In this document: in pieces, positions 46,307 through 55,288 of the stretch
Layout of the letters: every line of letters begins with the position of its first letter
How positions within the stretch are numbered: position 1 is the stretch's first letter
Assembly: GCF_010729485.1 (NCBI RefSeq)
Contig: NZ_AP022609.1
Location: forward strand, 1,984,001 to 2,048,000
DNA: 64,000 nt
Source: Mycolicibacter hiberniae
Lineage (GTDB): Bacteria > Actinomycetota > Actinomycetes > Mycobacteriales > Mycobacteriaceae
Direction of reading: 5' to 3'
Made by a program: the position numbers and the translations under genes
Notes under the pieces: generated by a model
Seen by the model: only the letters and a program-made list of their open reading frames with translations
What the model was told of the DNA's origin: nothing
Databases searched by the model: none

Positions 46307-47284
46307 ATGGCCGACTACCCGGACAACGGTCCCAGCCGGGACCGGCACTACCAGGCCGAGCAGAGCGGTATGTACGAGCTGGAAGTTCCGGCACCGCAGC
46401 TGGTGTCGGCCAACGGCGAGGGACCGGTGCTGATTCACGCCCTGGAGGGCTTCTCCGACGCCGGCCACGCGATCCGATTGGCGGCCCGCCACCTCAAGGC
46501 CACGCTGGACAGCGAACTGGTGGCGTCGTTCGCCATCGATGACCTGCTCGACTACCGGTCGCGCCGGCCGCTGATGACGTTCAAATCCGACCACTTCACC
46601 CACTACAGCGAGCCCGAGCTGAACCTGCACGCGTTGCGTGACAGCGCGGGCACCCCGTTCCTGTTGCTGGCGGGCATGGAGCCCGACCTGAAATGGGAGC
46701 GTTTCATCACAGCCGTGCGACTGCTTGCCGAACAGCTCGGAGTGCGACGGACCATCGGCTTGGGCACCATCCCCATGGCCGTGCCGCACACCCGTCCGGT
46801 GACCCTGACCGCGCACTCCAACAACCGGGAGCTCATCAGCGAATTCACGCCGTGGATCACCGAGGTCCAGGTACCGGGCAGCGCATCCAACCTGCTGGAG
46901 TACCGGATGGCGCAGCACGGCCACGAGGTCGTGGGTTTCACCGTTCACGTGCCCCATTACGTCGCGCAGACCGACTACCCCGACGCAGCTGAGGCGCTGC
47001 TCAAGCAGGCGGCCCAGAGCGGCGCGCTGGAGTTGCCGCTGACCGAACTCCGCGAGGCCGGTGCCGAGATCCGGGCCAAGATCGACCAACAGGTGGAGGC
47101 GAGCGCCGAGGTCGCCCAGGTGGTGACGGCTCTGGAACGCCAGTACGACGCGTTTGTCACCGCCCAGCAGAACCGTTCGCTACTGTCGCGCGACGAGGAC
47201 CTGCCGAGCGCCGACGAGCTGGGAGCCGAATTCGAGCGCTTCCTGGCCCAAGAGGCCAAGAAGAATCGCGACGGCGACGAGTGA
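46307..47284 (+). CDS. PAC2-family protein (Rv2714 position)
   Basis: 325 residues. HALEGFSDAGHAIRLAARHL, FAIDDLLDYRSRRPLMTF, LLLAGMEPDLKWERFITAV and GLGTIPMAVPHTRP are characteristic of the PAC2/proteasome-assembly-chaperone-like family; the orthologue's structure has been determined. Coiled C-terminal helices follow. Strong GAGGAGG before the ATG. Role in mycobacteria unknown. Confidence 0.9.
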   Translation: MADYPDNGPSRDRHYQAEQSGMYELEVPAPQLVSANGEGPVLIHALEGFSDAGHAIRLAARHLKATLDSELVASFAIDDLLDYRSRRPLMTFKSDHFTHYSEPELNLHALRDSAGTPFLLLAGMEPDLKWERFITAVRLLAEQLGVRRTIGLGTIPMAVPHTRPVTLTAHSNNRELISEFTPWITEVQVPGSASNLLEYRMAQHGHEVVGFTVHVPHYVAQTDYPDAAEALLKQAAQSGALELPLTELREAGAEIRAKIDQQVEASAEVAQVVTALERQYDAFVTAQQNRSLLSRDEDLPSADELGAEFERFLAQEAKKNRDGDE

Positions 47285-47297
47285 GCCGAGCCGCGGG

Positions 47298-47783
47298 TTA
47301 CGCGGCGCGGCGAAGGGTGGCGGTCAGATGGTTCTGCGCGGGCTGGCCGACGGCGCCCATCTCCAGCGTGTAGGACAACTCATCGCCGTCGAGCCGGTAA
47401 ACGCGGCTCAGCGCGGTCACTTCCTTGGCGGTCGGCGCCAGCCCGATCGCGGTGGCCGACAGCCGTAGCTCCACGCCGGTGCCGGTGACCGCGTAGCTGC
47501 CGACCTCGATCTCGGTGATGCCACTCGGGTGCGCCAGCACCCATTCGATCCGGCCGGGCTGCGGCACGCGCAGATAGCCGGTCTCGGCATGCAGAGGCGC
47601 GCCGTCGACTGGCGAGCGGGTTTTCTGGCCGTAGACCAGGAATGGCTTACCACCGTGGGAGAACACCACCTCTTCGAGATAGTCGAACGAGGCGATCGTC
47701 GGATAGACCCCGAAGCCCTCGCCCGACCAGGTGCCCAACAGCGGTGCCAGCTCCACAAGGTTCGGATGCAACTGCGGTGCCAT
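47298..47783 (-). CDS. nitrobindin-like haem protein (Rv2717c position)
   Basis: 161 residues. The DUF1794/nitrobindin signature G-T-W-x-G-x-G appears as LGTWSGEGFG, and the likely proximal haem histidine H152 is in NHLTATLRR. Such ten-stranded beta-barrel proteins bind ferric haem and isomerise peroxynitrite to nitrate. ATG at 47783; the TGA is 13 bp past the PAC2 stop. Confidence 0.87.
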   Translation of the reverse strand: MAPQLHPNLVELAPLLGTWSGEGFGVYPTIASFDYLEEVVFSHGGKPFLVYGQKTRSPVDGAPLHAETGYLRVPQPGRIEWVLAHPSGITEIEVGSYAVTGTGVELRLSATAIGLAPTAKEVTALSRVYRLDGDELSYTLEMGAVGQPAQNHLTATLRRAA

Positions 47784-47818
47784 CCCGCCAGCGTAATGCT
47801 CCCAGGAGCCGGTACTGC

Positions 47819-48283
47819 TCAATCGGGACTGGGCATCTCGCGGTGCTCACGCAGGGACTGAATCTCCCGCTCGAAGTCGGCGGCGGAGGAAAACGACCGG
47901 TACACCGAGGCGAACCGCAGGTAGGCCACCTCGTCGAGCTCGCGCAGCGGGCCCAAGATCGCCAACCCCACCTCATGGCTGGGGATCTCCGGTGAGCCCG
48001 CAGCCCGAACAGCGTCCTCGACCTGCTGAGCCAGCAGGTTCAGCGCGTCGTCATCGACCTGGCGGCCCTGGCAGGCCCGCCGTACCCCGCTGATGACCTT
48101 CTCCCGGCTGAACGGCTCGGTGACGCCACTGCGCTTGACCACCGCGAGCACCGCGGTCTCCACCGTGGAGAACCGGCGACCGCATTCCGGACACGAACGA
48201 CGGCGCCGGATCGCCTGGCCCTCATCGGTTTCGCGGGAGTCCACCACCCGGGAGTCTGGATGGCGACAAAACGGACAGTGCAT
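47819..48283 (-). CDS. nrdR: transcriptional repressor NrdR
   Basis: 154 residues. Zinc-ribbon cysteines C3, C6, C31 and C34 (MHCPFC, CPECG) and the ATP-cone ([20 protein letters not shown]) define NrdR. It represses ribonucleotide reductase genes when nucleotides are high. ATG at 48283 begins MHCPFCRH, the family start. Confidence 0.95.
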   Translation of the reverse strand: MHCPFCRHPDSRVVDSRETDEGQAIRRRRSCPECGRRFSTVETAVLAVVKRSGVTEPFSREKVISGVRRACQGRQVDDDALNLLAQQVEDAVRAAGSPEIPSHEVGLAILGPLRELDEVAYLRFASVYRSFSSAADFEREIQSLREHREMPSPD

Positions 48284-48428
48284 CGCCGCTCCTTCGCCGT
48301 GCCGAGAACCAGGGCCCTCTGACAGGTGAGGCGCCCCGGGCTGTTGAGACCCTTGCGAGCGTACCTGCGCGGCCGGCCGTCGGGGTCCGGCAGTGGCTGC
48401 AAGCGGCCGCCGGATGAGCACGCGGGCC

Positions 48429-48929
48429 TCAGCCCAACGGCGCGATCAGCGTCTGGCCGGCGTCCAGGGCCACCGTCTCCAGGCCGTTGAGTTCGCGGAT
48501 GCGCTCGATGACCTGCCCGGCCGGCGCGTCGGGTGCCACGCGCGCCGCCAGGTGCTGCAAACTCTCCCCGCTCTGGACTCGTACCACACCGAGCCGGTCC
48601 GGCACCGCGGAGGCACCGCCGGCGGCGGCCGCGCCGAACTGCGCGATCAGCCCGAGCCACACCGTGATGGCGGCGGCGATCAGCGCGAGCACCACCGTGG
48701 TAGCCGGGGTGATGGCCTTGGCCGCCTGCGGCCGATGCGGCGCGCGCGACATCAGCACCCCGGTGCCGTGCTGCCGCATCGGCGCGCCACCCGGGCGGGA
48801 CCGGACCAGACGCGCCGGGCCGGTGTAGACCGGGTGGGCACGACCTGATGTCAGCGGAGCCCGATGCGTCCGCGCAGACTGGCGCCGGGTGGGCTCGGCG
48901 GTCGCGGAGATCGTGTCGATGAGCATCAT
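48429..48929 (-). CDS. chiZ: LysM-domain SOS protein (Rv2719c/ChiZ position)
   Basis: 166 residues: a cytoplasmic N-terminus rich in Arg/Pro, one helix ([28 protein letters not shown]), and a C-terminal LysM domain ([41 protein letters not shown]). The H37Rv orthologue is a DNA-damage-induced cell-wall hydrolase-like protein affecting division. It lies head to head with lexA and shares its SOS boxes. GAGGGAG precedes the ATG pair at 48929. Confidence 0.85.
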   Translation of the reverse strand: MMLIDTISATAEPTRRQSARTHRAPLTSGRAHPVYTGPARLVRSRPGGAPMRQHGTGVLMSRAPHRPQAAKAITPATTVVLALIAAAITVWLGLIAQFGAAAAGGASAVPDRLGVVRVQSGESLQHLAARVAPDAPAGQVIERIRELNGLETVALDAGQTLIAPLG

Positions 48930-49007
48930 GTGCGGTTCTCCCTCGCTCGGCGTCGGCGACCCTGTTCGCTCGACTGTTCGAATAGTAATCGCTTGTATGT
49001 TCGATTT

Positions 49008-49023
49008 CCGAACATGTGATCGA
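49008..49023. promoter_or_regulatory. LexA (SOS) box, imperfect
   Basis: CCGAAC-N4-GATCGA differs by two bases from the TCGAAC-N4-GTTCGA consensus. It lies on the ChiZ-gene side of the divergent lexA/LysM-gene spacer and probably controls that gene. Confidence 0.6.
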
Positions 49024-49095
49024 ATCGTTGTCGAAAACATTAGCGAATACCTCCGACAACCTCGCCCAGAAGTTCGAACGCGCGCGCGACACACC

Positions 49096-49111
49096 TCGAA
49101 CACATGTTTGA
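49096..49111. promoter_or_regulatory. LexA (SOS) box, near-perfect
   Basis: TCGAAC-N4-GTTTGA has a single base change from the mycobacterial SOS-box consensus TCGAAC-N4-GTTCGA. It is 33 bp upstream of lexA, consistent with autorepression. Confidence 0.85.
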
Positions 49112-49143
49112 TTAATCGCAGCTCGGCGACTAGATTCGCCCCC

Positions 49144-49830
49144 ATGAGCGACAGCAGCAGAAGCGCCACGGGGCCGGACTCGGCGCTGACCCCCCGTCAG
49201 CGCACCATCCTGAGCGTCATCCGCGCCTCGGTGAACGAGCGGGGCTACCCGCCGAGCATCCGCGAGATCGGCGATGCCGTCGGGCTGACCTCCACCTCCT
49301 CGGTCGCTCACCAGCTGCGCACGCTCGAGCGCAAGGGCTATCTGCGCCGTGATCCCAACCGTCCCCGGGCAGTCGACGTCCGCGGCCTGGACGATGTGGC
49401 CGGTGCCGGCGAGGCCGCCCAGACCACCGAATTCGCCGGGTCGGACGCGCTGCCCGCACCCAGGTTCGTCCCGGTCCTGGGCCGGATCGCAGCCGGCGGG
49501 CCGATCCTGGCCGAGGAGGCCGTCGAGGACGTGTTCCCCCTCCCTCGCGAACTGGTGGGCGAAGGAGAGCTGTTCTTGCTCAAGGTCGTCGGCGAGTCGA
49601 TGGTCGATGCCGCGATCTGCGACGGCGACTGGGTTGTGGTGCGCCAACAGAACGTCGCCGACAACGGTGACATCGTCGCGGCCATGATCGACGGGGAGGC
49701 CACCGTCAAGACCTTCAAGCGCACCGGCGGCCAGGTCTGGCTGATGCCGCACAACCCGATCTTCGACCCGATCCCGGGTAACGACGCGGTGGTGCTGGGC
49801 AAGGTCGTGACCGTCATCCGCAAGATCTGA
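49144..49830 (+). CDS. lexA: SOS repressor LexA
   Basis: 228 residues. The N-terminal winged HTH ([16 protein letters not shown]..., [20 protein letters not shown]) is followed by the autocleavage site A117-G118 in RIAAGGP, the catalytic S152 in VGESM and K189 in EATVKTF. RecA-stimulated self-cleavage relieves repression of DNA-repair genes. The ATG at 49144 is preferred; in-frame codons upstream overlap the SOS box. Confidence 0.96.
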   Translation: MSDSSRSATGPDSALTPRQRTILSVIRASVNERGYPPSIREIGDAVGLTSTSSVAHQLRTLERKGYLRRDPNRPRAVDVRGLDDVAGAGEAAQTTEFAGSDALPAPRFVPVLGRIAAGGPILAEEAVEDVFPLPRELVGEGELFLLKVVGESMVDAAICDGDWVVVRQQNVADNGDIVAAMIDGEATVKTFKRTGGQVWLMPHNPIFDPIPGNDAVVLGKVVTVIRKI

Positions 49831-49832
49831 CC

Positions 49833-50285
49833 GTGTTCGCGCCCGTCCCGCCGTTCGACGCCGCGTCCGCACAACGCAAGGTGCAGGCCGCCGAAGACGC
49901 TTGGAACAGCAGGGATCCCGCACGCGTGGCGCTGGCGTACACCGAGGACTCGGTGTGGCGTAACCGCGACGAGTTCCTCACCGGCCGCGCGGAGATCGAG
50001 GCCTTCCTGCAACGCAAGTGGGCGGCCGAGCGCGACTACGCCCTGCGGAAAGACCTGTGGTGCTGGGAGGGCAACCGGATCGCGGTCCGCTACCAGTACG
50101 AATGCCGGGACGCCGACGACCAGTGGTGGCGCAGCTACGGCAACGAGCTGTGGGAGTTCGCCCCCGACGGCCGAATGAGCCGACGCGAGTCGAGCATCAA
50201 CGACATTCGCATCGCCCACGATCAGCGCCGGATCTTCGGGCCCCGCCCGCCGGCAGAGGCGAATCTGCCGCTGCCGATGCGGTGA
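49833..50285 (+). CDS. DUF1348 / NTF2-like protein
   Basis: 150 residues, SnoaL/NTF2-like fold. [42 protein letters not shown] segment and [23 protein letters not shown] match DUF1348. The GTG at 49833 is 2 bp past the lexA stop, so it is co-transcribed with lexA. Role unknown. Its TGA is immediately followed by the stop of the convergent next gene. Confidence 0.83.
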   Translation: MFAPVPPFDAASAQRKVQAAEDAWNSRDPARVALAYTEDSVWRNRDEFLTGRAEIEAFLQRKWAAERDYALRKDLWCWEGNRIAVRYQYECRDADDQWWRSYGNELWEFAPDGRMSRRESSINDIRIAHDQRRIFGPRPPAEANLPLPMR

Positions 50286-52262
50286 TCAGCCGGCCCGCGT
50301 GAAGCCGTTGAGCCGCGCCGCCTCCTCGGTGGCGAACCAGATCTCGGCGAGGGTGTCGTCATACAGAGCGTTCTGCGGGGTGTAGTAAAGCCCCGAGCCG
50401 ATGTTCGCCTTGATCGGGTAGCCGTTCGGCTGCTGATACGGGTCGTCGAGCGGCAGATGCATCACCGGATGCACCGTCTCCTCAATGCCGAACCCGCGCC
50501 CGGACGTGCCGCGGCCGAAGCTGCGCGGCTCCGCGCCGCCGCCGAACCTGTGCGAATCCGCCGGTGTGCCACCGTTGCCCACCGCGTGCCGACCGGAACC
50601 GAGGTCCTCGTCGGTCACCGTTCGGGTGGGCGCGGTGTCGGTGTCGTCATCGTCGTCGAGGTGGGCCTCGCTGTCGTTCTCGCCGTAGTGCAGCCACGGC
50701 GCATCGGCACTGGTGGACACGGGCAGTTCGGGCTCGGAGGGATACGGCGCCGACCCGTACCGGCTGGGCAGCCGGACGGTGCCCTCGAACTCCCGGTGCT
50801 CCTCACGGCGGTCTTCGCGGTGGTTTTGGTGCGCCCACTGCTCGTCATCGTCGTCGTGCTCATCGGCAGCCGGGGCGGGCACCGCGACCGGCGTGCCCGT
50901 ACGCCCGTTGGCCGGCCGCCGCCGCTGCCACCACATCGCCGCCCCGGCGAGCGCGCCCAGAACCGCCAGCACCGCAACGGGGATCAGCACCCACAGCCAA
51001 TTCCACCGTGTCTCCTTGGCGGTGACGCCCGTGGTGGCCTTACTGCCCTCCGGCAGGTTCATCCCGGGAATCTGCACGCCGGACAGCGATTGCGCCAGTT
51101 CGGCCGGATCGGCGCTGAAGGTACTCGTGGCCTGGTTCCAGGTGATCGTCCCGCCGCTGAACTTCTGCGACACCACATCGCCCTCGAGAGTCTGATCGCC
51201 CACCGGGACACCGAGCCGGCCGGTAGCTCCGTCGAGCTTGTCCCACGCCGCCTTCATCGCGCTGCGCACCACGAAGGCGCCCTTTTCGGGGCTGAAGAAG
51301 ATCACCGGCTCGTCGTCGGCGGCGAACGCGTTGAACTTGCTGCCGGCGGCCGCGCCGTCGGCCGTGCTGGTGATCGGGAAACCGAGATCGCTGCCGGCCG
51401 GCCCGCCCAGTGACTCGTACTTGGCCAGCACGTCGCCTGCGACCGCGTTAGCGCCGGTGACGGGGCTGAAGTAGACCTTGCCGTGCACGAAGTCCTGGCC
51501 GGCGCCGCCGTTGTCGCCGATCGGGTACTGGCCGCCCTGCTTGGCGCCCAACGCGCCGGCCGGTCCGCCGGCGGTGCGCCACGCCTGGTCGATGGCCGCC
51601 GCCGGATCCGCCTGGGCCTGCACGTCGGCCAGCTGCGCCGCCAATTCCGGCGGCACCGTGGTGAAGGTCCGGGTCGCGCTGTCGAAGGAGAGCGCACCGG
51701 CGCTGAACTTCTGGGTGACCACGGCGCCGTCGTAGCGCTCGTCCTCGACCGGGACACCCAGAGCGCCGGTAGAGCTGCCCAGCTTGTCCCAACCGGCGTT
51801 GATAGGTCCGCGCACCACGTGCGCGCCATGCTCGGGCGTCCAGAAGATCACCGGGTTGTCGGCACCGGACAGGATGGCCACCCGACTGCCCGGGACGAGC
51901 CCGGGCACTTCGTCACTGCTGGGGAAACCCAGGCCGTTGTCCGCCGCCCCGCCCAGCGCCTCGTACTTGTCCAGAATCGCACCGTAGAGCGCCTTGGCGC
52001 CACTCTCCGGGGTGAAGAAGACCGTCCCACCGGCGAAGTCCTGGGCGAACCCGATTCCGGCGGGGTGCACCTCCCCCTTGGGCGGCCCCAGCGGCGAGCC
52101 GTCCCCGCCGGCCGCCTGCCATGCCGCCGTGATGGCGTCGTGGGCATCGCTATCGGGTGTTGCGGCAGCGGTGTGCACCGACAACAGCACGGTGACCGTC
52201 GCCACGAGGCCGAGCGCCGCGCGCACCGCCGTCTTGCCGAACCGATCTCTCGGACTAGTCAC
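50286..52262 (-). CDS. LGFP-repeat envelope protein (Rv2721c position)
   Basis: 658 residues. Signal peptide at the N-terminus (ALGLVATVTVLLSVHTAAATP), then two homologous blocks each of about 175 residues with three LGFP-like units (LGPPKGE, LGFPSSDE, LGVPVED; LGAKQGG, LGFPITS, LGVPVGD), then a membrane helix (WVLIPVAVLAVLGALAGAAMWW), and a long acidic/proline-rich tail facing the cytoplasm. LGFP repeats are thought to link the cell wall. The GTG at 52262 is preferred because GGGAGG is six bases before it. Confidence 0.85.
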   Translation of the reverse strand: MTSPRDRFGKTAVRAALGLVATVTVLLSVHTAAATPDSDAHDAITAAWQAAGGDGSPLGPPKGEVHPAGIGFAQDFAGGTVFFTPESGAKALYGAILDKYEALGGAADNGLGFPSSDEVPGLVPGSRVAILSGADNPVIFWTPEHGAHVVRGPINAGWDKLGSSTGALGVPVEDERYDGAVVTQKFSAGALSFDSATRTFTTVPPELAAQLADVQAQADPAAAIDQAWRTAGGPAGALGAKQGGQYPIGDNGGAGQDFVHGKVYFSPVTGANAVAGDVLAKYESLGGPAGSDLGFPITSTADGAAAGSKFNAFAADDEPVIFFSPEKGAFVVRSAMKAAWDKLDGATGRLGVPVGDQTLEGDVVSQKFSGGTITWNQATSTFSADPAELAQSLSGVQIPGMNLPEGSKATTGVTAKETRWNWLWVLIPVAVLAVLGALAGAAMWWQRRRPANGRTGTPVAVPAPAADEHDDDDEQWAHQNHREDRREEHREFEGTVRLPSRYGSAPYPSEPELPVSTSADAPWLHYGENDSEAHLDDDDDTDTAPTRTVTDEDLGSGRHAVGNGGTPADSHRFGGGAEPRSFGRGTSGRGFGIEETVHPVMHLPLDDPYQQPNGYPIKANIGSGLYYTPQNALYDDTLAEIWFATEEAARLNGFTRAG

Positions 52263-52353
52263 CAGCGCCCTCCCAGGCATCGTTATTGACGCAAATATTC
52301 CCGGCATAGACTTTCCCGCAATCCGTCCGAATTTCGAAGCCCAGTATCCGATA

Positions 52354-52385
52354 TTGCGGAAACAGATACGGACCCGTTGCGGAAA
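52354..52385. repeat. two direct TTGCGGAAA repeats upstream of the LGFP gene
   Basis: TTGCGGAAA at 52354-52362 and 52377-52385, 23 bp apart in an AT-rich segment about 90-120 bp upstream of the LGFP-gene start on the minus strand. Could be a direct-repeat regulator site; no match to a known motif is certain. Confidence 0.4.
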
Positions 52386-52417
52386 TGATGCCAAACTATC
52401 AGCCCTGACGCGAACAA

Positions 52418-52448
52418 GGGGCGCTACCAAAGCTGCTGGTAGCGCCCC
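52418..52448 (-). terminator. strong hairpin downstream of fadE20
   Basis: A perfect 12-bp stem (GGGGCGCTACCA/TGGTAGCGCCCC) with a 7-nt loop, 45 bp beyond the fadE20 stop. Very likely ends fadE20 transcription. There is no T-tract. Confidence 0.75.
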
Positions 52449-52492
52449 CGAGAGCGTCCGCGCGACGCCTCAAATGTTCGGATTTGCCGCGG

Positions 52493-53653
52493 CTAGACGC
52501 CCAGGCTGCGACCGATGATCTCTTTCATGATCTCGGTGGTGCCGCCGTAAATGGTCTGAACGCGGGCATCCAGATAAGCCCGGGCGACCGGGTATTCGCG
52601 CATGTAGCCGTATCCGCCGTGCAGCTGCAGGCAGCGGTCGATCAGGTGTACCTGCTTCTCGGTGGAATACCACTTGGCCATGGCGGCCTGCTCGACGGTC
52701 AGCTTCTTGTCCAGGTGCAGCTTGACGAACTCGTCGACCATCATCCGTACCACGGTGGCCTCGGTGGCCAACTCGGCCAGCAGGAACCGGCTGTTCTGGA
52801 AACTGCCGATCGGCTTGCCGAACGCCTTGCGCTCCTTGGTGTATTGGATCGTCTGCTCCAGCACCGCCTGCATCGCCCCGGCGGCCATGATCGCGATCGA
52901 GATCCGCTCCTGCGGCAGGTTCTGCATCAGGTAGATGAAGCCCTTGCCCTCCTCGCCGAGCAGGTTCTCCACCGGAACGTGCACGTCGGTGAACGACAGC
53001 TCGGCGGTGTCCTGGGCGTCCAAACCGATCTTGTCCAGGTGCCGGCCCCGCTCGAAACCTTCCATCCCCCGCTCCACGACCAGCAGGGAGAAGCCCTGTG
53101 CGCCCTTGTCGGGGTCAGTCTGGGCCACGACGATCACCAGATCGGAGTGGATGCCGTTGGTGATGAACGTCTTGGAGCCGTTGAGCACGTAGTGGTCACC
53201 CTGGCGGACCGCACGGGCCTTGATCCCCTGCAGGTCACTGCCGGTGCCCGGTTCGGTCATCGCGATCGCGGTGATCAGCTCACCGGTGCAGAACTTGGGC
53301 AGCCAGCGCTGCTTCTGCTCCTCGTTGCACAGTTCCAGCAGGTACGGCGCGCAGACGTCGTTGTGCAGGCTGAAACCCAACCCGTTGTAGCGCCCGGCAG
53401 TGACTTCCTCGGTGACGATCGTGTTGTAACGGAAGTCCGGGTTGCCGCCGCCGCCGTACTCCTCGGGCACCGCCATGCCCAGAAAGCCCTGCTTGCCGGC
53501 CTCCAGCCACACCGCGCGGTCGACGATCTTGGCCTTTTCCCACTCTTCCTGGTAGGGCGCGACGTGGCGATCCAGGAAGGCCCGGAACGACTCCCGGAAC
53601 AGCTCGTGCTCGGGCTCGAACAGGGTTCGCTGGTACTTGATTGCGGCACTCAT
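52493..53653 (-). CDS. fadE20: acyl-CoA dehydrogenase FadE20
   Basis: 386 residues. EPGTGSDLQG and FITNGIHSDLV for the FAD/acyl site, RKAFGKPIGSFQ, QLHGGYGYMREYPV, and IYGGTTEIMKEII with the catalytic glutamate. Long-chain acyl-CoA dehydrogenase of beta-oxidation. The ATG at 53653 (MSAAIKYQRTLFEPEH) has AGGTCAGGCA upstream. A palindromic operator lies 40 bp before it. Confidence 0.92.
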   Translation of the reverse strand: MSAAIKYQRTLFEPEHELFRESFRAFLDRHVAPYQEEWEKAKIVDRAVWLEAGKQGFLGMAVPEEYGGGGNPDFRYNTIVTEEVTAGRYNGLGFSLHNDVCAPYLLELCNEEQKQRWLPKFCTGELITAIAMTEPGTGSDLQGIKARAVRQGDHYVLNGSKTFITNGIHSDLVIVVAQTDPDKGAQGFSLLVVERGMEGFERGRHLDKIGLDAQDTAELSFTDVHVPVENLLGEEGKGFIYLMQNLPQERISIAIMAAGAMQAVLEQTIQYTKERKAFGKPIGSFQNSRFLLAELATEATVVRMMVDEFVKLHLDKKLTVEQAAMAKWYSTEKQVHLIDRCLQLHGGYGYMREYPVARAYLDARVQTIYGGTTEIMKEIIGRSLGV

Positions 53654-53692
53654 TGCCTGACCTCCGGTCGACTGATCTTTCCGACGAGGATA

Positions 53693-53712
53693 GACCAACC
53701 GGATGGTTGGTC
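53693..53712. promoter_or_regulatory. TetR-type palindrome upstream of fadE20
   Basis: GACCAACC-N4-GGTTGGTC, perfect 8-bp arms. It is 40-59 bp upstream of the fadE20 start codon, where a TetR-family repressor of fatty-acid genes would bind. Confidence 0.65.
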
Positions 53713-53743
53713 GCCCGTGGTGGTGGATGCGGGGAGCTGCTGC

Positions 53744-55075
53744 CTACCCGGCCTGGCGCCGGGGGCCGGTGCCGCCGCGCTGCCGGCGCCCGGAGTCGGC
53801 AGCAGGAGTCGGCTGCGGGGTGCCGCTACGGCGGCGCCGCGGGCGGCCCGAGCGGGCCGGCGCGGTCGCGACGCGGGCCGGCGCAGCGACCACCGGCGCG
53901 GGCGCGCGCAACGGCGCGACCTCCCCCACCAAGTCGAGCACCGAAACCGAATCGGCGGCCACCTGCTGCGGTGCGACGGTGATGCCGGCGCGGCGCAGCA
54001 GCACCTTGGTCTCACTGCGCTGCTCGGGCAGGACCAGGGTGACGACGTCGCCGGCGCTGCCCGCCCGGGCGGTGCGCCCGGAGCGATGCAGGTAAGCCTT
54101 GTGCTCGGCGGGCGGATCCACGTGCACCACCAGCTCGACTTCGTCGACGTGGACGCCGCGGGCGGCGATGTCGGTGGCCACCAGCACCCGGACCTCGCCG
54201 TCCGCGAACGCCGCGAGATTGCGCTGACGGGCCGGCTGGGACAGGTTGCCGTGCAGATCGACCGACGGAACACCGGACTCGGTCAGTTGCCGCGCCAGTT
54301 TCCTGGCCTGGTGCTTGGTCCGCAGGAACAGGATTCGCCGCCCGGTTCCCGACGCGAGCAGCTGCACCAGTTCCTTCTTGTCCTGCAGGCCGGACACATG
54401 GAACACATGGTGGGTCATCGCCAGAGGAGGCGCGTCGAGCTCATCGACGGAGTGCAACACCGGATTCCGCAGGAAGCGCCGAACCAGCTTGTCCACGCCG
54501 TTGTCCAGGGTCGCCGAAAACAGCAGTCGCTGACCGGTTTCGGCGGTGGCCGCCAGAATCCGGGTGACTCCCGGCAAGAAACCGAGATCGGCCATGTGAT
54601 CTGCCTCGTCCAGCACGCTGATGCGTACCGCGTCCAGCGTGATCAGCCGCTGCTTCATCAGGTCTTCCAGGCGGCCGGGGCAGGCCACCACGATGTCGGC
54701 TCCGGCGTTGAGCGCAGCCACCTGACGGTTCTGCGACACCCCGCCGAAGACGGTGGTCACCTTCAGACCGCTGGCCCGGGCCAGCGGTTCCAGGGTTTCG
54801 GCGATCTGGGTGGCCAGCTCGCGCGTGGGCGCCAGCACCAGTCCAGTGGGCGCCGCGGGACGGCGCTTGTCCCCGGCCAGCCGAACCACCAGCGGCAGAG
54901 AGAAGGCCAGCGTCTTGCCGCTACCGGTCTTGCCGCGGCCCAGCACGTCGCGGCCGGCCAGGCTGTCCGGCAGTGTCGCCACCTGAATCGGGAACGGAGC
55001 AGCGATTTCGCGCTCGGCGAGCACGCGCACAAGTGTGGCGGGCACACCGAGTTCGGCGAATGAAGGGGTTGTCAT
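53744..55075 (-). CDS. DEAD-box RNA helicase
   Basis: 443 residues. Q-motif region (FAELGVPATLVRVL), motif I GKTGSGKT, Ia PTRELA, II DEAD (VLDEADHMADLG), III SAT, V ARGVHVD and VI HRSGRTARAG. The C-terminus is basic (RPRRRRSGT, RRQRGG), binding RNA. Likely an RhlE-like helicase in cold or ribosome-assembly stress. This gene is not between fadE20 and hflX in H37Rv. ATG at 55075. Confidence 0.92.
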   Translation of the reverse strand: MTTPSFAELGVPATLVRVLAEREIAAPFPIQVATLPDSLAGRDVLGRGKTGSGKTLAFSLPLVVRLAGDKRRPAAPTGLVLAPTRELATQIAETLEPLARASGLKVTTVFGGVSQNRQVAALNAGADIVVACPGRLEDLMKQRLITLDAVRISVLDEADHMADLGFLPGVTRILAATAETGQRLLFSATLDNGVDKLVRRFLRNPVLHSVDELDAPPLAMTHHVFHVSGLQDKKELVQLLASGTGRRILFLRTKHQARKLARQLTESGVPSVDLHGNLSQPARQRNLAAFADGEVRVLVATDIAARGVHVDEVELVVHVDPPAEHKAYLHRSGRTARAGSAGDVVTLVLPEQRSETKVLLRRAGITVAPQQVAADSVSVLDLVGEVAPLRAPAPVVAAPARVATAPARSGRPRRRRSGTPQPTPAADSGRRQRGGTGPRRQAG

Positions 55076-55288
55076 GTCATGCCTTTCCGGCATCGGCTGC
55101 GCCGCAGCGGTCAACACGAAATGACCGATACATCTGCAACACAGGGTTGGCGAGATTGCCTGTTGGCAATAGCGATCGCCGCGAGAAGAGCTTCGGAACC
55201 GGCTGAATCACGGCCCGATGGCCGCAATGGCGGTGAGTAAGCGTTCCACGACGCGTGGTCGCAGCCTATCGTACGGTGCGCCGAATGC

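Noticed and set aside
52484..55063. An 859-codon open frame on the plus strand across fadE20 and the helicase
   Set aside because: Low-complexity shadow translation; the opposite strand encodes two well-defined enzymes.
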